Positions 43,116-51,753 of a stretch of 64,000 nucleotides of DNA are shown here, piece after piece. The DNA lies in NCBI GenBank assembly GCA_964539395.1, contig CAZIIU010000002.1, forward strand, positions 1 to 64,000, in the 5' to 3' direction. This DNA comes from M55B112 sp964539395 (lineage in GTDB: Bacteria > Bacteroidota > Bacteroidia > Bacteroidales > GCA-2748055). A program made the translations under genes and the position numbers. A model generated the notes under the pieces. It worked only from the letters and a program-made list of their open reading frames with translations. It was not told the origin of the DNA and did not search any database. Position 1 is the first letter of the stretch, and every line of letters begins with the position of its first letter.

Positions 43116-45029
43116 ATGGACGTATTTCATGATATTCTTAAGCGATATTGGGGATTCGATTCTTTTCGTCCGCTCCAGGAAGAGATCGTTCAGTCGGTAG
43201 GATCCGGAACAGATACCCTGGCCCTTATGCCTACAGGCGGAGGTAAATCAATTACTTTCCAGGTACCAGCAATGGCACGGGAGGGCATTTGCCTGGTTAT
43301 TTCACCATTAATAGCACTAATGAATGACCAGGTTAAAAACCTTAAGTCGCGCAGGATTAAAGCAATGGCTATTCACAGCGGTCTTTCAAGGGAGGAGATC
43401 AGTATTGCACTCGATAACTGTGTTTTTGGCGATTACAAATTTCTCTATCTCTCTCCTGAGCGTATCAGTACAGAGCTTTTTAGGGTGCGGGTTCAGCAGA
43501 TGAATGTGAATCTCATTGCAGTTGATGAGGCCCATTGTATTTCGCAATGGGGATATGACTTCAGACCATCTTATCTTAAAATTGCTGAATTGAGGGATAT
43601 TCTTCCCAATGTTCCGGTAATGGCCCTTACAGCAACAGCAACACCACGGGTCACGAAAGACATCATGAAAAAACTCTGTTTTCAGAATGGAAGGGTATTT
43701 CAGAAGAGTTTCGAACGCCACAACCTGGTTTACCTTGTCAGGAAGACCGAAGATAAACACCGTGAAATGCTAAGCATCATCAGGTCAGCCGAGGGTACCG
43801 GCGTGATTTACGTCAGGAATCGCAGAAAATCCAGGGAACTTGCTGAATTGCTTCTGAAGAATGGCTTCAAAGCAGATTATTATCATGCAGGGCTGAAGTT
43901 TGAACAGCGCATGCGAAAGCAGGAGGAGTGGCAACAGGATAAAACAAGGATCATGGTGGCCACCAATGCTTTTGGTATGGGAATTGACAAGCCGGATGTG
44001 CGGTTTGTGATTCATATGGATCTTCCCGACTCCCCTGAGGCCTATTTCCAGGAGGCTGGCCGTGCAGGCAGGGATGAAAAGCCTGCCAGTGCGATCCTGC
44101 TATACAGCGATGCTGATGCGAAGCTTGCACAAAAACGGATAGAAGTTAATTTTCCATCATTTGAAATACTGAGGGAGATATACAGGGCTCTCTTTAATTA
44201 CCTGCAGGTACCGGTGGGCGGAGGTAAAGGGGCCTCCTTTGATTTTATACTGGGAGAATTCCTTTCAAAAGTCAGGCATAACGCTGTGACCGTAACCAGT
44301 GCACTCAATATTCTATCGAGGGAGGGTTACTTTGAAATTTCGGATGAGATTAATAATTTATCAAGGATTCATTTTACCATTGGCCGGGACGATCTGTATA
44401 AATTCCAGGTCAACGTGCCGAAGTTTGATGCTTTTATCAGGTTATTGCTCCGTTCCTATACCGGATTGTTTACCCAGTATGTGATGTTTGATGAGTTTAC
44501 ACTTGCCAGGCGGGCGGGGATGGAGATGGAAGAGACCTACAATTACCTGGTAAGACTTGCAGAAATGAAAGTAATCCACTATATACCAAAAAAGGGAAAT
44601 CCAGTTATATCTCTAATGGAGGAACGCCTTGAAGACCCAAATGTCAGGATTTCGGCAAAGTTATACAAATTCAGGAAGGAGCGGTATATAGAAAGAATCA
44701 ATGAGATTCTCAGATATGCCGGGAGTGAAACTAAATGCAGGAGCCAATATTTACTTTCATATTTTGGAGAGATCACAACCCAACGATGCGGACAATGTGA
44801 TGTTTGCACGGAGAAGGGAAGCAGAATGGTTTTGCCGGCTGAATTCGATTTGATCACGCAGGCAATTCTGGCAAGGCTTGGCTCTGGACCAGCGGATCTT
44901 ACTTCCCTTGTCGAAGAGGTGGGAAAAGAGCGACTCAATGTGGCTGAGGTGCTGAATCAGCTAACAGAGGAGGGAAGGATCGCCAGGAGGAACGACCTGT
45001 CATTCGAAATCAATACGGGTAAAACATGA
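43116..45029 (+). CDS. recQ: RecQ-family ATP-dependent DNA helicase
   Basis: A 637-residue 3'-5' helicase. Walker A is PTGGGKS (39-45), DEAH at 137-140 followed by CISQWGYDFR (RecQ loop), TATATPRV as motif III, and QEAGRAGRD as motif VI. The zinc-binding cysteines are CRSQYLLSYFGE and CGQCDVC near residue 565. A winged-helix region follows but no HRDC domain is recognisable. RecQ acts in recombination and fork repair. Divergent from guaB. Confidence 0.96.
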   Translation: MDVFHDILKRYWGFDSFRPLQEEIVQSVGSGTDTLALMPTGGGKSITFQVPAMAREGICLVISPLIALMNDQVKNLKSRRIKAMAIHSGLSREEISIALDNCVFGDYKFLYLSPERISTELFRVRVQQMNVNLIAVDEAHCISQWGYDFRPSYLKIAELRDILPNVPVMALTATATPRVTKDIMKKLCFQNGRVFQKSFERHNLVYLVRKTEDKHREMLSIIRSAEGTGVIYVRNRRKSRELAELLLKNGFKADYYHAGLKFEQRMRKQEEWQQDKTRIMVATNAFGMGIDKPDVRFVIHMDLPDSPEAYFQEAGRAGRDEKPASAILLYSDADAKLAQKRIEVNFPSFEILREIYRALFNYLQVPVGGGKGASFDFILGEFLSKVRHNAVTVTSALNILSREGYFEISDEINNLSRIHFTIGRDDLYKFQVNVPKFDAFIRLLLRSYTGLFTQYVMFDEFTLARRAGMEMEETYNYLVRLAEMKVIHYIPKKGNPVISLMEERLEDPNVRISAKLYKFRKERYIERINEILRYAGSETKCRSQYLLSYFGEITTQRCGQCDVCTEKGSRMVLPAEFDLITQAILARLGSGPADLTSLVEEVGKERLNVAEVLNQLTEEGRIARRNDLSFEINTGKT

Positions 45030-45075
45030 TGATAAGCAGTATATTAGATTTTTTACCGGATCCATTCTTTTTTCT

Positions 45076-45083
45076 TACTTTTG
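45076..45083 (+). promoter_or_regulatory. Candidate -7 box immediately before the DUF5063 start
   Basis: TACTTTTG is a perfect TAnnTTTG box ending 5 bases before the ATG at 45088. A matching -33 box is not clear. If used, transcription would begin at or very near the start codon. Confidence 0.35.
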
Positions 45084-45087
45084 CAGC

Positions 45088-45729
45088 ATGATGGATCAGG
45101 AAAACATACCCGGGAAGGGAGTGTATGCTCCTGAAGTCCTGGAATTTGTCAGGTCTGCCAATGATTTTTGTCAATGGATCGAGGAGGCGGGACAGAAAAG
45201 AGCTGTTGATTTTATACGCTCGTCTCTTCAGGTGCTGTCTTCAGTCTACTATAATCTTGTTATGATCGAACCTTTGGAACCAGTGATGGAGAGTAGCAAT
45301 GAAAAATTTGTTACCGAGCAGGACTGGTCAGAGATTTATCAGCGGGTGATGAATTTGCTTGGAGTACACAACGAATACCTGCGTATTGCAGATAACGGGG
45401 AGTTTGACAGATCGGATCTGGTGACCCACAAGATCTCCGAGGATATGGCAGATATCTATCAGGATTTGAAAGACTTTACAAAGCAATACCGGCAAGGGAT
45501 TGAGGAGCTTATGAACGATGCAGTCTGGGAAGTAATGGATAATTTTGAGAATTACTGGGGTGTTAAACTGTTGAATGCTTTGCAGGCTTTAAACAGGTTG
45601 TATGTAACCAAAGTTGATCCGGAAGAGGACGATGCTTCACCAGTTGATCCCGGCGAGGAGGAGAGCGGTCCGTCATACGACAACTCTTTTTTTACCGGAC
45701 TGCAGGATTTTAATGAGGAGGATATTTAA
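45088..45729 (+). CDS. DUF5063-family protein
   Basis: A 213-residue soluble, acidic, mostly helical protein (VLEFVRSANDFCQWIEEAG, ISEDMADIYQDLKDF) of the DUF5063 type seen in Bacteroidota. The last 40 residues are rich in Asp and Glu. No activity is known to me. Its TAA overlaps the next ATG by one base (TAATG), so the exonuclease gene is translated with it. The start has two ATGs in tandem. Confidence 0.88.
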   Translation: MMDQENIPGKGVYAPEVLEFVRSANDFCQWIEEAGQKRAVDFIRSSLQVLSSVYYNLVMIEPLEPVMESSNEKFVTEQDWSEIYQRVMNLLGVHNEYLRIADNGEFDRSDLVTHKISEDMADIYQDLKDFTKQYRQGIEELMNDAVWEVMDNFENYWGVKLLNALQALNRLYVTKVDPEEDDASPVDPGEEESGPSYDNSFFTGLQDFNEEDI

Positions 45730-46316
45730 TGTTCAGGAGTGAGATTGAAAAGGAGGAGATCAATAAGTTAGAGGTCAGACAGTTTGAGGGTGACATAAAG
45801 GTCATCGATTCCTGGGATATGTTTCGCGAAGCTATGCATGAGATTAGTAAGTACAGCCTCCTCGGTTTTGATACAGAAACAAAGCCCGTTTATAAAAAGG
45901 GTGTGCATCACAGGATCGCCCTGATCCAGGTTTCCAACAGTGATGTTGCCTGGTTGTTCAGGGTTAACAAGATCGGGATTCCTCAAGAATTGAAATATCT
46001 CCTGGAGAATGATAAGGTGCTTAAAATTGGGGCGGGATTGCCTGATGATATGCAGCGCCTCAGAAAGATCGTTCCGTTTACTCCCGGTGGATTTCTCGAT
46101 CTGCAGAAATACGTTGAAGCCTTTCATATTGAGTCCAAAAGCCTTAAAAAGCTTGTTGCAATAATTCTCGGGTACAAAATCTCAAAATCACAGCAGTTGT
46201 CGAATTGGGAAGCTGATTCGCTGACCGACCAGCAGATTAGGTATGCAGCCACTGATGCCTGGGTGTGCCTGGAAATCTATCATGCGCTCAGGAATGCATT
46301 AAAGAATTACCAATGA
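45729..46316 (+). CDS. DEDDy-type 3'-5' exonuclease domain protein
   Basis: A 195-residue RNase D-like exonuclease. Motif I is GFDTETKP (Asp48, Glu50), motif II IGAGLPDDMQRLRK (Asp106) and motif III YAATDAW (Tyr172, Asp176). Members trim DNA or RNA 3' ends. No HRDC domain is attached. It overlaps DUF5063 by 1 base and the methyltransferase gene by 4 bases (ATGA), so all three form an operon, likely with RecQ upstream. Confidence 0.93.
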   Translation: MFRSEIEKEEINKLEVRQFEGDIKVIDSWDMFREAMHEISKYSLLGFDTETKPVYKKGVHHRIALIQVSNSDVAWLFRVNKIGIPQELKYLLENDKVLKIGAGLPDDMQRLRKIVPFTPGGFLDLQKYVEAFHIESKSLKKLVAIILGYKISKSQQLSNWEADSLTDQQIRYAATDAWVCLEIYHALRNALKNYQ

Positions 46317-47500
46317 GCGAATTTGTAAGAATTGTTTTAAAATCGGGCAAAGACCAATCGCTACGTCGCAGACACCCCTGGGTTTTTTCGGGGGCGGTAA
46401 AAAAGATTTATGGTAATCCTTCTGAAGGGGATCTTGTAGAAGTTTTTGATAACAAGGATGAGAAACTGGGCTCAGGACATTTTGCTGAGGGCTCGATTGC
46501 CATAAGGATGCTTGTCTTTGGAGAGGAGGAGGTCGGCACCAGTTTTTGGGAGGACAGGATATTGAAAGCCTGGAACCACAGATATGAAGAAGGTCTTTAT
46601 ATACCGGGCAAAAACGATGTTTTCCGCCTTGTAAATGCCGAAGGTGATGGACTACCAGGATTGATTATCGACTATTATAATGGAGCCGCGGTTTTACAGT
46701 TTCACTCGGATGGTATGTATAGCAACATTGAAACAATATCTGCTGTCCTGCGAAATATCAGTGGACTCCCCGTTGATACGATCTATAACAAAAGCAGCAA
46801 TACCCTTCACGGCAGGCAGGGTAGTGATCAGTTCGATAAACTATTGTATGGAGAGAGGCTTGAGGGTGATGTACACGAGTATGGTTACTGTTTCAGGGTT
46901 AATTGGGAAAGGGGACAGAAGACAGGTTTTTTTATAGACCAGCGGGAAAACCGAAAACTGGTTGAAGGATATTCGCGGGGAAGGGATGTTTTGAATATGT
47001 TTTGTTTTTCAGGAGGGTTCAGTATATATGCGATAGGAGGAAATGCCAGGAAGGTGCATAGTGTCGACAGTTCCGGACATGCCATCGATCTTACACGGCA
47101 TAATATGGAGTTGAATTTTCCGGGGAGAAACAACCATGAGGAGTTTACAGCTGATGCCTTTGAGTATATTGAACACGTAGCCCCTAACTATGACCTCATC
47201 ATTCTTGACCCGCCTGCATTTGCCAAGCACCAACGGGTACTGAACAACGCCCTGCAGGGGTATAAACGATTAAACCAAAAGGCAATTGCCCAAATCCGAC
47301 CAGGTGGCTTACTATTCACATTCAGCTGTTCACAGGCAGTTAGCAAGGAAAATTTCAGAAAATCAGTTTTTGCCGCTGCCGCAAATACCGGAAGGGAAGT
47401 GAAAGTATTGCATCAGCTTACGCAGCCTGCCGACCACCCGGTTAGCATATACCATCCCGAAGGTGAATATCTGAAAGGACTTGTATTAAGAGTTGATTAA
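46313..47500 (+). CDS. RlmI-type class I SAM-dependent rRNA cytosine methyltransferase
   Basis: About 395 residues from the ATG at 46313 (MSEFVRIVLKSGKDQSLRRR), which overlaps the exonuclease stop by ATGA; the frame start at 46265 lies inside that gene. A PUA-like N-terminal domain (HPWVFSGAVKK) precedes the methyltransferase core: DQRENRKLV, VLNMFCFSGGFSIYA, then LDPPAFAKH with FSCSQAV containing the cysteine loop. RlmI makes 5-methylcytosine in 23S rRNA. Length is right. Confidence 0.93.
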   Translation: MSEFVRIVLKSGKDQSLRRRHPWVFSGAVKKIYGNPSEGDLVEVFDNKDEKLGSGHFAEGSIAIRMLVFGEEEVGTSFWEDRILKAWNHRYEEGLYIPGKNDVFRLVNAEGDGLPGLIIDYYNGAAVLQFHSDGMYSNIETISAVLRNISGLPVDTIYNKSSNTLHGRQGSDQFDKLLYGERLEGDVHEYGYCFRVNWERGQKTGFFIDQRENRKLVEGYSRGRDVLNMFCFSGGFSIYAIGGNARKVHSVDSSGHAIDLTRHNMELNFPGRNNHEEFTADAFEYIEHVAPNYDLIILDPPAFAKHQRVLNNALQGYKRLNQKAIAQIRPGGLLFTFSCSQAVSKENFRKSVFAAAANTGREVKVLHQLTQPADHPVSIYHPEGEYLKGLVLRVD

Positions 47501-47549
47501 TCAATTTTGCCTGTTTACCGGCTTAATACCCTGGTTCACCGATTAAATC

Positions 47550-47580
47550 TTGTTCAAAAGCTGAATATTTCTCACTTTTG
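47550..47580 (+). promoter_or_regulatory. Possible promoter of the DUF2807 gene
   Basis: TTG (47550-47552), 20 bases, then CACTTTTG (47573-47580), which differs from TAnnTTTG at the first base. Leader of about 75 bases. Confidence 0.38.
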
Positions 47581-47662
47581 CCTGTAACATTAAGATGTAT
47601 TAATCGTCGTTATAAAAAGACATAATAAAACATATCCAATATTCATAATTAAGAAAACTATC

Positions 47663-48379
47663 ATGAAGAACGTACTCTTTTTAACAGTTCTGGCTTCTGC
47701 CGTCCTGATGCAGTCTCGTGTATTCGATGATTGGGATACCGGGGTTTCGGGTGATGGAAACGTTATAACTAAGGAGATTTCTGTTACAGGGTTCAATGGG
47801 ATACATGTAAGTTCAGGTATAGATGTAAACTTTTCCCAGGGCGATTTTTATGTGGAAATGGTAGCAGACGAAAACCTGCATGATTATATCACTGTTGAGA
47901 AAGAGGGGGACATGCTAAGGATCGGAACTGAAAGAAGTATATACAGGGCAAAGTCGAAAGTCGTGAATGTCACACTTCCCAACCTGGAAAAGATCAAGAT
48001 CAGCAGTGCAGGAGATATGAAGGGAATGACCGATTTCGTATGTGACGATCTGGATATCAGTATCAGTAGTGCCGGAGATCTTGATCTGACCGTTGATGCA
48101 AATGACATCTTCTTGTCTATCAGTTCAAGTGGCGACTGTTACATACGGGGAAATGCCAATTCGCTGGATGCCAGCCTTTCAAGTGCAGGCGATCTGCATG
48201 CATTTGATCTGTTCGCTGATTATGTTAAGGTATCAGTTTCGAGCGCCGGTGATGCAAGGGTATGGGCAAATAAAGAGATTGATATGTCTGCCTCAAGTGC
48301 CGGGAATATCTATTATAAAGGTGATGCCGTGGTTACCAGGCGCAGTACATCAAGTGCCGGAAGCATTATTAAAAAATAG
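47663..48379 (+). CDS. DUF2807 (head GIN domain) beta-solenoid surface protein
   Basis: A 238-residue secreted protein with signal peptide MKNVLFLTVLASAVLMQS. The body has a head-GIN beta-solenoid of DUF2807: a motif SSAGD (also SSSGD, SSAGN and SSAGS) recurs seven times about every 19 residues from ISSAGDMKG to STSSAGSII, one per turn. DUF2807 proteins are usually larger; this one is short and ends right after the repeats. Transcribed alone, convergent with the primary sigma factor. Confidence 0.9.
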   Translation: MKNVLFLTVLASAVLMQSRVFDDWDTGVSGDGNVITKEISVTGFNGIHVSSGIDVNFSQGDFYVEMVADENLHDYITVEKEGDMLRIGTERSIYRAKSKVVNVTLPNLEKIKISSAGDMKGMTDFVCDDLDISISSAGDLDLTVDANDIFLSISSSGDCYIRGNANSLDASLSSAGDLHAFDLFADYVKVSVSSAGDARVWANKEIDMSASSAGNIYYKGDAVVTRRSTSSAGSIIKK

Positions 48380-48478
48380 GTTTTCTGTCTTGTTAGTTTA
48401 CACCGACTCAGCAAACAAATTATCTCTTCCCGAAGTGAATACCTGATATGTTCGGCAGATATTACCTGCCGGTCAGAA

Positions 48479-49342
48479 TCAGCCAAGATAGCTTTTCAGG
48501 ATCTTACTTCTGCTGGTGTGTTTCAGGCGTTTGATGGCTTTTTCCTTGATCTGTCTTACCCTCTCCCTGGTAAGGTTAAATTCCTCGCCGATTTCTTCAA
48601 GCGTATGGGGATGCTTTCCATTCAGGCCAAAATAGAGCCGGATGATACTGGCCTCACGGTAGGTGAGGGTAGAGAGTGCGCGCTCGATCTCCTTTCGAAG
48701 TGAATCGTTCAGCAGCCCTTTGTCGGGACCGGGTTGATCATCATTGAGCAAAACATCGTACATGTTACCATCCTCCCCGTCCAGAAGCGGGGCATCCATG
48801 GATACGTGACGACCTGAGCTCCTGATTGCCTCCTTCACATCTTCAGGTGCTATCTCCAAAACCCTTGCAATTTCAAGAACTGTGGGTTCACGTTCAAATT
48901 TCTGTTCCAGCTCAGCATATGTTTTATTGATCTTGTTGATCGATCCGATCTTGTTTAATGGCAACCTGACGATTCTGGCCTGTTCAGCCAAAGCCTGTAG
49001 TATTGATTGTCTGATCCACCAGACTGCGTATGAGATAAATTTAAACCCACGTGTTTCATCAAATCGCTGGGCTGCTTTTATCAATCCGAGGTTTCCTTCA
49101 TTTATGAGGTCGGGAAGACTGAGACCCTGGTTCTGGTATTGCTTGGAGACTGACACCACAAATCGCAAATTTGCCTTGATCAGCTTCTCCATAGCCAACG
49201 TGTCACCTTTCTTTATGCGACGTGCAAGCTCCACCTCCTCTTCTGCAGAGATAAGATCCACCTTGCCGATCTCATACAAATATTTGTCCAGGGAGGGAGT
49301 CTCCCGGTTCGTTACCTGCTTGATGATCTTTAATTGGCGCAT
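48479..49342 (-). CDS. rpoD: Primary RNA polymerase sigma factor (short Bacteroidota type)
   Basis: About 287 residues from the ATG at 49342; the ORF could extend two codons to a GTG. It lacks region 1.1, as is normal in this phylum. Region 2 is visible as NLRFVVSVSKQYQNQGLSLP and YAVWWIRQSI, region 3 as the LPLNKIGSINKINK stretch, and region 4 as TLEEIGEEFNLTRERVRQIK. It is the factor that would read the TTTG/TAnnTTTG promoters noted in this window. Confidence 0.95.
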   Translation of the reverse strand: MRQLKIIKQVTNRETPSLDKYLYEIGKVDLISAEEEVELARRIKKGDTLAMEKLIKANLRFVVSVSKQYQNQGLSLPDLINEGNLGLIKAAQRFDETRGFKFISYAVWWIRQSILQALAEQARIVRLPLNKIGSINKINKTYAELEQKFEREPTVLEIARVLEIAPEDVKEAIRSSGRHVSMDAPLLDGEDGNMYDVLLNDDQPGPDKGLLNDSLRKEIERALSTLTYREASIIRLYFGLNGKHPHTLEEIGEEFNLTRERVRQIKEKAIKRLKHTSRSKILKSYLG

Positions 49343-49738
49343 ATACACTGATTTGACCCCGGGTTATACATAGTCCATGCTGGATTAATTGCTAAGATTA
49401 CAAAAAAGTATTGAAAACTCACAGTTATTTTCCTGTTTTAAAGCAATTATTTGTTAATGTTAATCAAATATGGTAACTTTACAAAATGTAACTTCATTTT
49501 ATTTATAATCGTTTTATAATCAATTACTTACACAGCATTATTGACAGGACAACTTCTCGTGAGGTCCTCAGAATGAAGAGGTTATAACGTAAAATTAAGT
49601 GGTAAATAGCTGGAAATATATTTTGGTGGTATTACATATTTCTTTAATATTGCACCAAATTTCCGGAATTTAAGTTGAACTTCCATAATATTTCCTTATT
49701 TCCTGTAAATAATCCATATTTTTTATAATACTTTCTTT
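49343..49738. other. Divergent intergenic region between rpoD and rho
   Basis: No gene. Very A/T-rich. It carries the predicted rho promoter at 49622-49652. I could not find a convincing promoter for rpoD on the other strand, though several CAAA words occur near 49465-49487. Confidence 0.65.
49622..49652 (+). promoter_or_regulatory. Predicted promoter of rho
   Basis: TTTG (49622-49625), 19 bases, then TAATATTG (49645-49652), one base off TAnnTTTG. The leader would be about 80 bases. Confidence 0.58.
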
Positions 49739-51583
49739 ATGTACGATATTCTAGAGTTGAACAAAAAGCTTCTTGCCGAATTGCGTGAGATTGCTAAAGA
49801 GCTAAAAATTAAACGTGTTGAATCTTTTCGAAAGGAGGATTTGATCTATAAGATCCTGGACACTCAGGCGATCGTTGCCTCAGAATCAAAAAATGCCGGT
49901 CAGAAGGACGCTCCCATAAGAAATGAAGATGCCTCCAGAAACCAGCCCAGGAAACGTCGTGGTCGTCCCCCAAAAAAAGAGAAGGCTGAGAGGGTCCAGG
50001 CAACGGCGGGTACATTACCTGACCCCGAAAAGAGCAGAACCCAAAGTGTTAAAGCTCCACAGGAGAACAGACCCCAGGAAGTTCGCCCTCAGGAACAAAA
50101 AGGCAGGGACAGGGAGCCGGTACAGGTGCATGCCAGGAATAAGGAGATTGTTCACAGGGACGGCCATCAACAGGAAAAGCGGTCACATGAGGATCTTTCA
50201 CAGGTCAGCAGGCCAAAAGAGATCAGGAAGCCGGATGATCGACAACCACAACCCTCAGTCAAGCAGCCAAAGGATAATGGCAGTCGCCCTGAGCGCGATC
50301 ATGCGCAGCAGCGGGATGACCAACAGGGAAGGGAGAATCAGTCAAATGATCGTGACGGACAGCAGCGAAAACCCACCTATAACAAAGGTGATCGCAGTGA
50401 CAGATTTTCTGACCGGAATGGGGATCATAAACCGGAGCGCCGTGCTGTAGATAAGTATGATTTTGAAGGATTGATTATCAATTCAGGTGTTCTGGAGATA
50501 ATGCCCGATGGTTATGGTTTTTTAAGATCTGCCGACTATAATTACCTGAACTCACCCGATGATATTTATGTCTCCCAGAGTCAGATAAAGCTTTTCGGAC
50601 TCAAAACAGGTGATAATGTTACAGGTTCCATAAGACCACCCAAAGAGGGGGAAAAGTATTTTCCTCTGATAAAAGTCGAGGAGATCAACGGACGCAGTCC
50701 GGATTATATCCGTGACAGGGTGCCTTTTGATTACCTGACCCCACTATTCCCTGATGAGAAATTTTCCCTGGTGGGGAAGGGACATAGCGACCTTTCAGCA
50801 CGGGTTGTTGATATGTTTGCACCCATCGGGAAGGGACAAAGGGGCCTCATCGTTGCACAGCCCAAAACAGGAAAAACAGTACTCCTTCAAAATATTGCCA
50901 ACGCTATTGCAGCCAACCATCCGGAAGTTTACATGATGGTTTTGCTGATCGATGAAAGACCGGAAGAGGTCACCGACATGGCCAGAAATGTGAATGCCGA
51001 AGTAATATCGTCTACTTTCGACGAACCCGCTGAACGGCACGTTAGAATCGCCAGTATTGTGCTGGAAAAGGCCAAGCGACTGGTGGAATGTGGACATGAT
51101 GTGATGATTCTTCTCGACTCTATCACCCGCCTGGCCCGAGCCTATAATACAGTTTCACCCGCATCAGGAAAGGTGCTTTCCGGTGGCGTTGATGCCAACG
51201 CACTTCATAAACCCAAAAGATTCTTCGGGGCTGCAAGAAATATTGAAGGAGGAGGTTCCCTTACGATCCTTGCGACTGCGCTTACAGAGACCGGTTCAAA
51301 GATGGACGAGGTGATCTTTGAAGAATTTAAGGGTACAGGTAATATGGAGCTGCAACTCGACCGCCGACTCGCCAATAAGCGCGTTTGGCCCGCTGTTGAT
51401 CCAAACCTGTCGAGCACAAGAAGGGAAGACCTTCTGCTCGATAAGCCTATGATGAATAAGATTTGGATTCTCAGGAACTATTTGGCCGATATGAATCCTG
51501 TTGAGGCAATGGAATTCTTAAGAGACAGGATGATGAAAACAGCAAGTAATGAGGAATTTCTGATCTCTATGAACAGTGAATAA
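49739..51583 (+). CDS. rho: Transcription termination factor Rho with long disordered insert
   Basis: A 614-residue hexameric helicase that ends transcription. The N-terminal Rho_N domain (MYDILELNKKLLAELREIA) is followed by about 185 residues (roughly 52-236) rich in Arg, Gln, Asp and Pro, including RKRRGRPPKK near 72, an AT-hook-like word. The RNA-binding domain starts at FEGLIINSGVLEIMPDGYGF, and Walker A is QPKTGKT with DERPEEVTDMA. Inserts of this kind occur in Bacteroidota Rho. A strong terminator follows the stop. Confidence 0.95.
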   Translation: MYDILELNKKLLAELREIAKELKIKRVESFRKEDLIYKILDTQAIVASESKNAGQKDAPIRNEDASRNQPRKRRGRPPKKEKAERVQATAGTLPDPEKSRTQSVKAPQENRPQEVRPQEQKGRDREPVQVHARNKEIVHRDGHQQEKRSHEDLSQVSRPKEIRKPDDRQPQPSVKQPKDNGSRPERDHAQQRDDQQGRENQSNDRDGQQRKPTYNKGDRSDRFSDRNGDHKPERRAVDKYDFEGLIINSGVLEIMPDGYGFLRSADYNYLNSPDDIYVSQSQIKLFGLKTGDNVTGSIRPPKEGEKYFPLIKVEEINGRSPDYIRDRVPFDYLTPLFPDEKFSLVGKGHSDLSARVVDMFAPIGKGQRGLIVAQPKTGKTVLLQNIANAIAANHPEVYMMVLLIDERPEEVTDMARNVNAEVISSTFDEPAERHVRIASIVLEKAKRLVECGHDVMILLDSITRLARAYNTVSPASGKVLSGGVDANALHKPKRFFGAARNIEGGGSLTILATALTETGSKMDEVIFEEFKGTGNMELQLDRRLANKRVWPAVDPNLSSTRREDLLLDKPMMNKIWILRNYLADMNPVEAMEFLRDRMMKTASNEEFLISMNSE

Positions 51584-51608
51584 CCTCCTTATTTCTACCA
51601 AATACCTG

Positions 51609-51635
51609 GGCGGAACTTTCTGGTTCCGCCTTTTT
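51609..51635 (+). terminator. Terminator of rho
   Basis: GGCGGAAC (51609-51616) pairs perfectly with GTTCCGCC (51623-51630) and is followed by TTTTT. Confidence 0.88.
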
Positions 51636-51688
51636 ATTTGTAATGATTTTATATTATTTTTTTTAACTGCAAATTCAAGCAAAAATTA

Positions 51689-51696
51689 TAATTTTG
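51689..51696 (+). promoter_or_regulatory. Predicted -7 box of the pyruvate:ferredoxin oxidoreductase gene
   Basis: TAATTTTG, a perfect TAnnTTTG box, 57 bases before the start codon. The matching -33 element is weak (AACTG-type). Confidence 0.45.
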
Positions 51697-51753
51697 CTTT
51701 TTTAATCACATTGTACTCAAATACTTGTAATTTAAATACTTAAGTTTAATAAT

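Noticed and set aside
48453..48471. CGGCAG/CTGCCG hairpin between DUF2807 and rpoD as a terminator
   Set aside because: The stem is only 6 bp and neither strand has a T-run after it.
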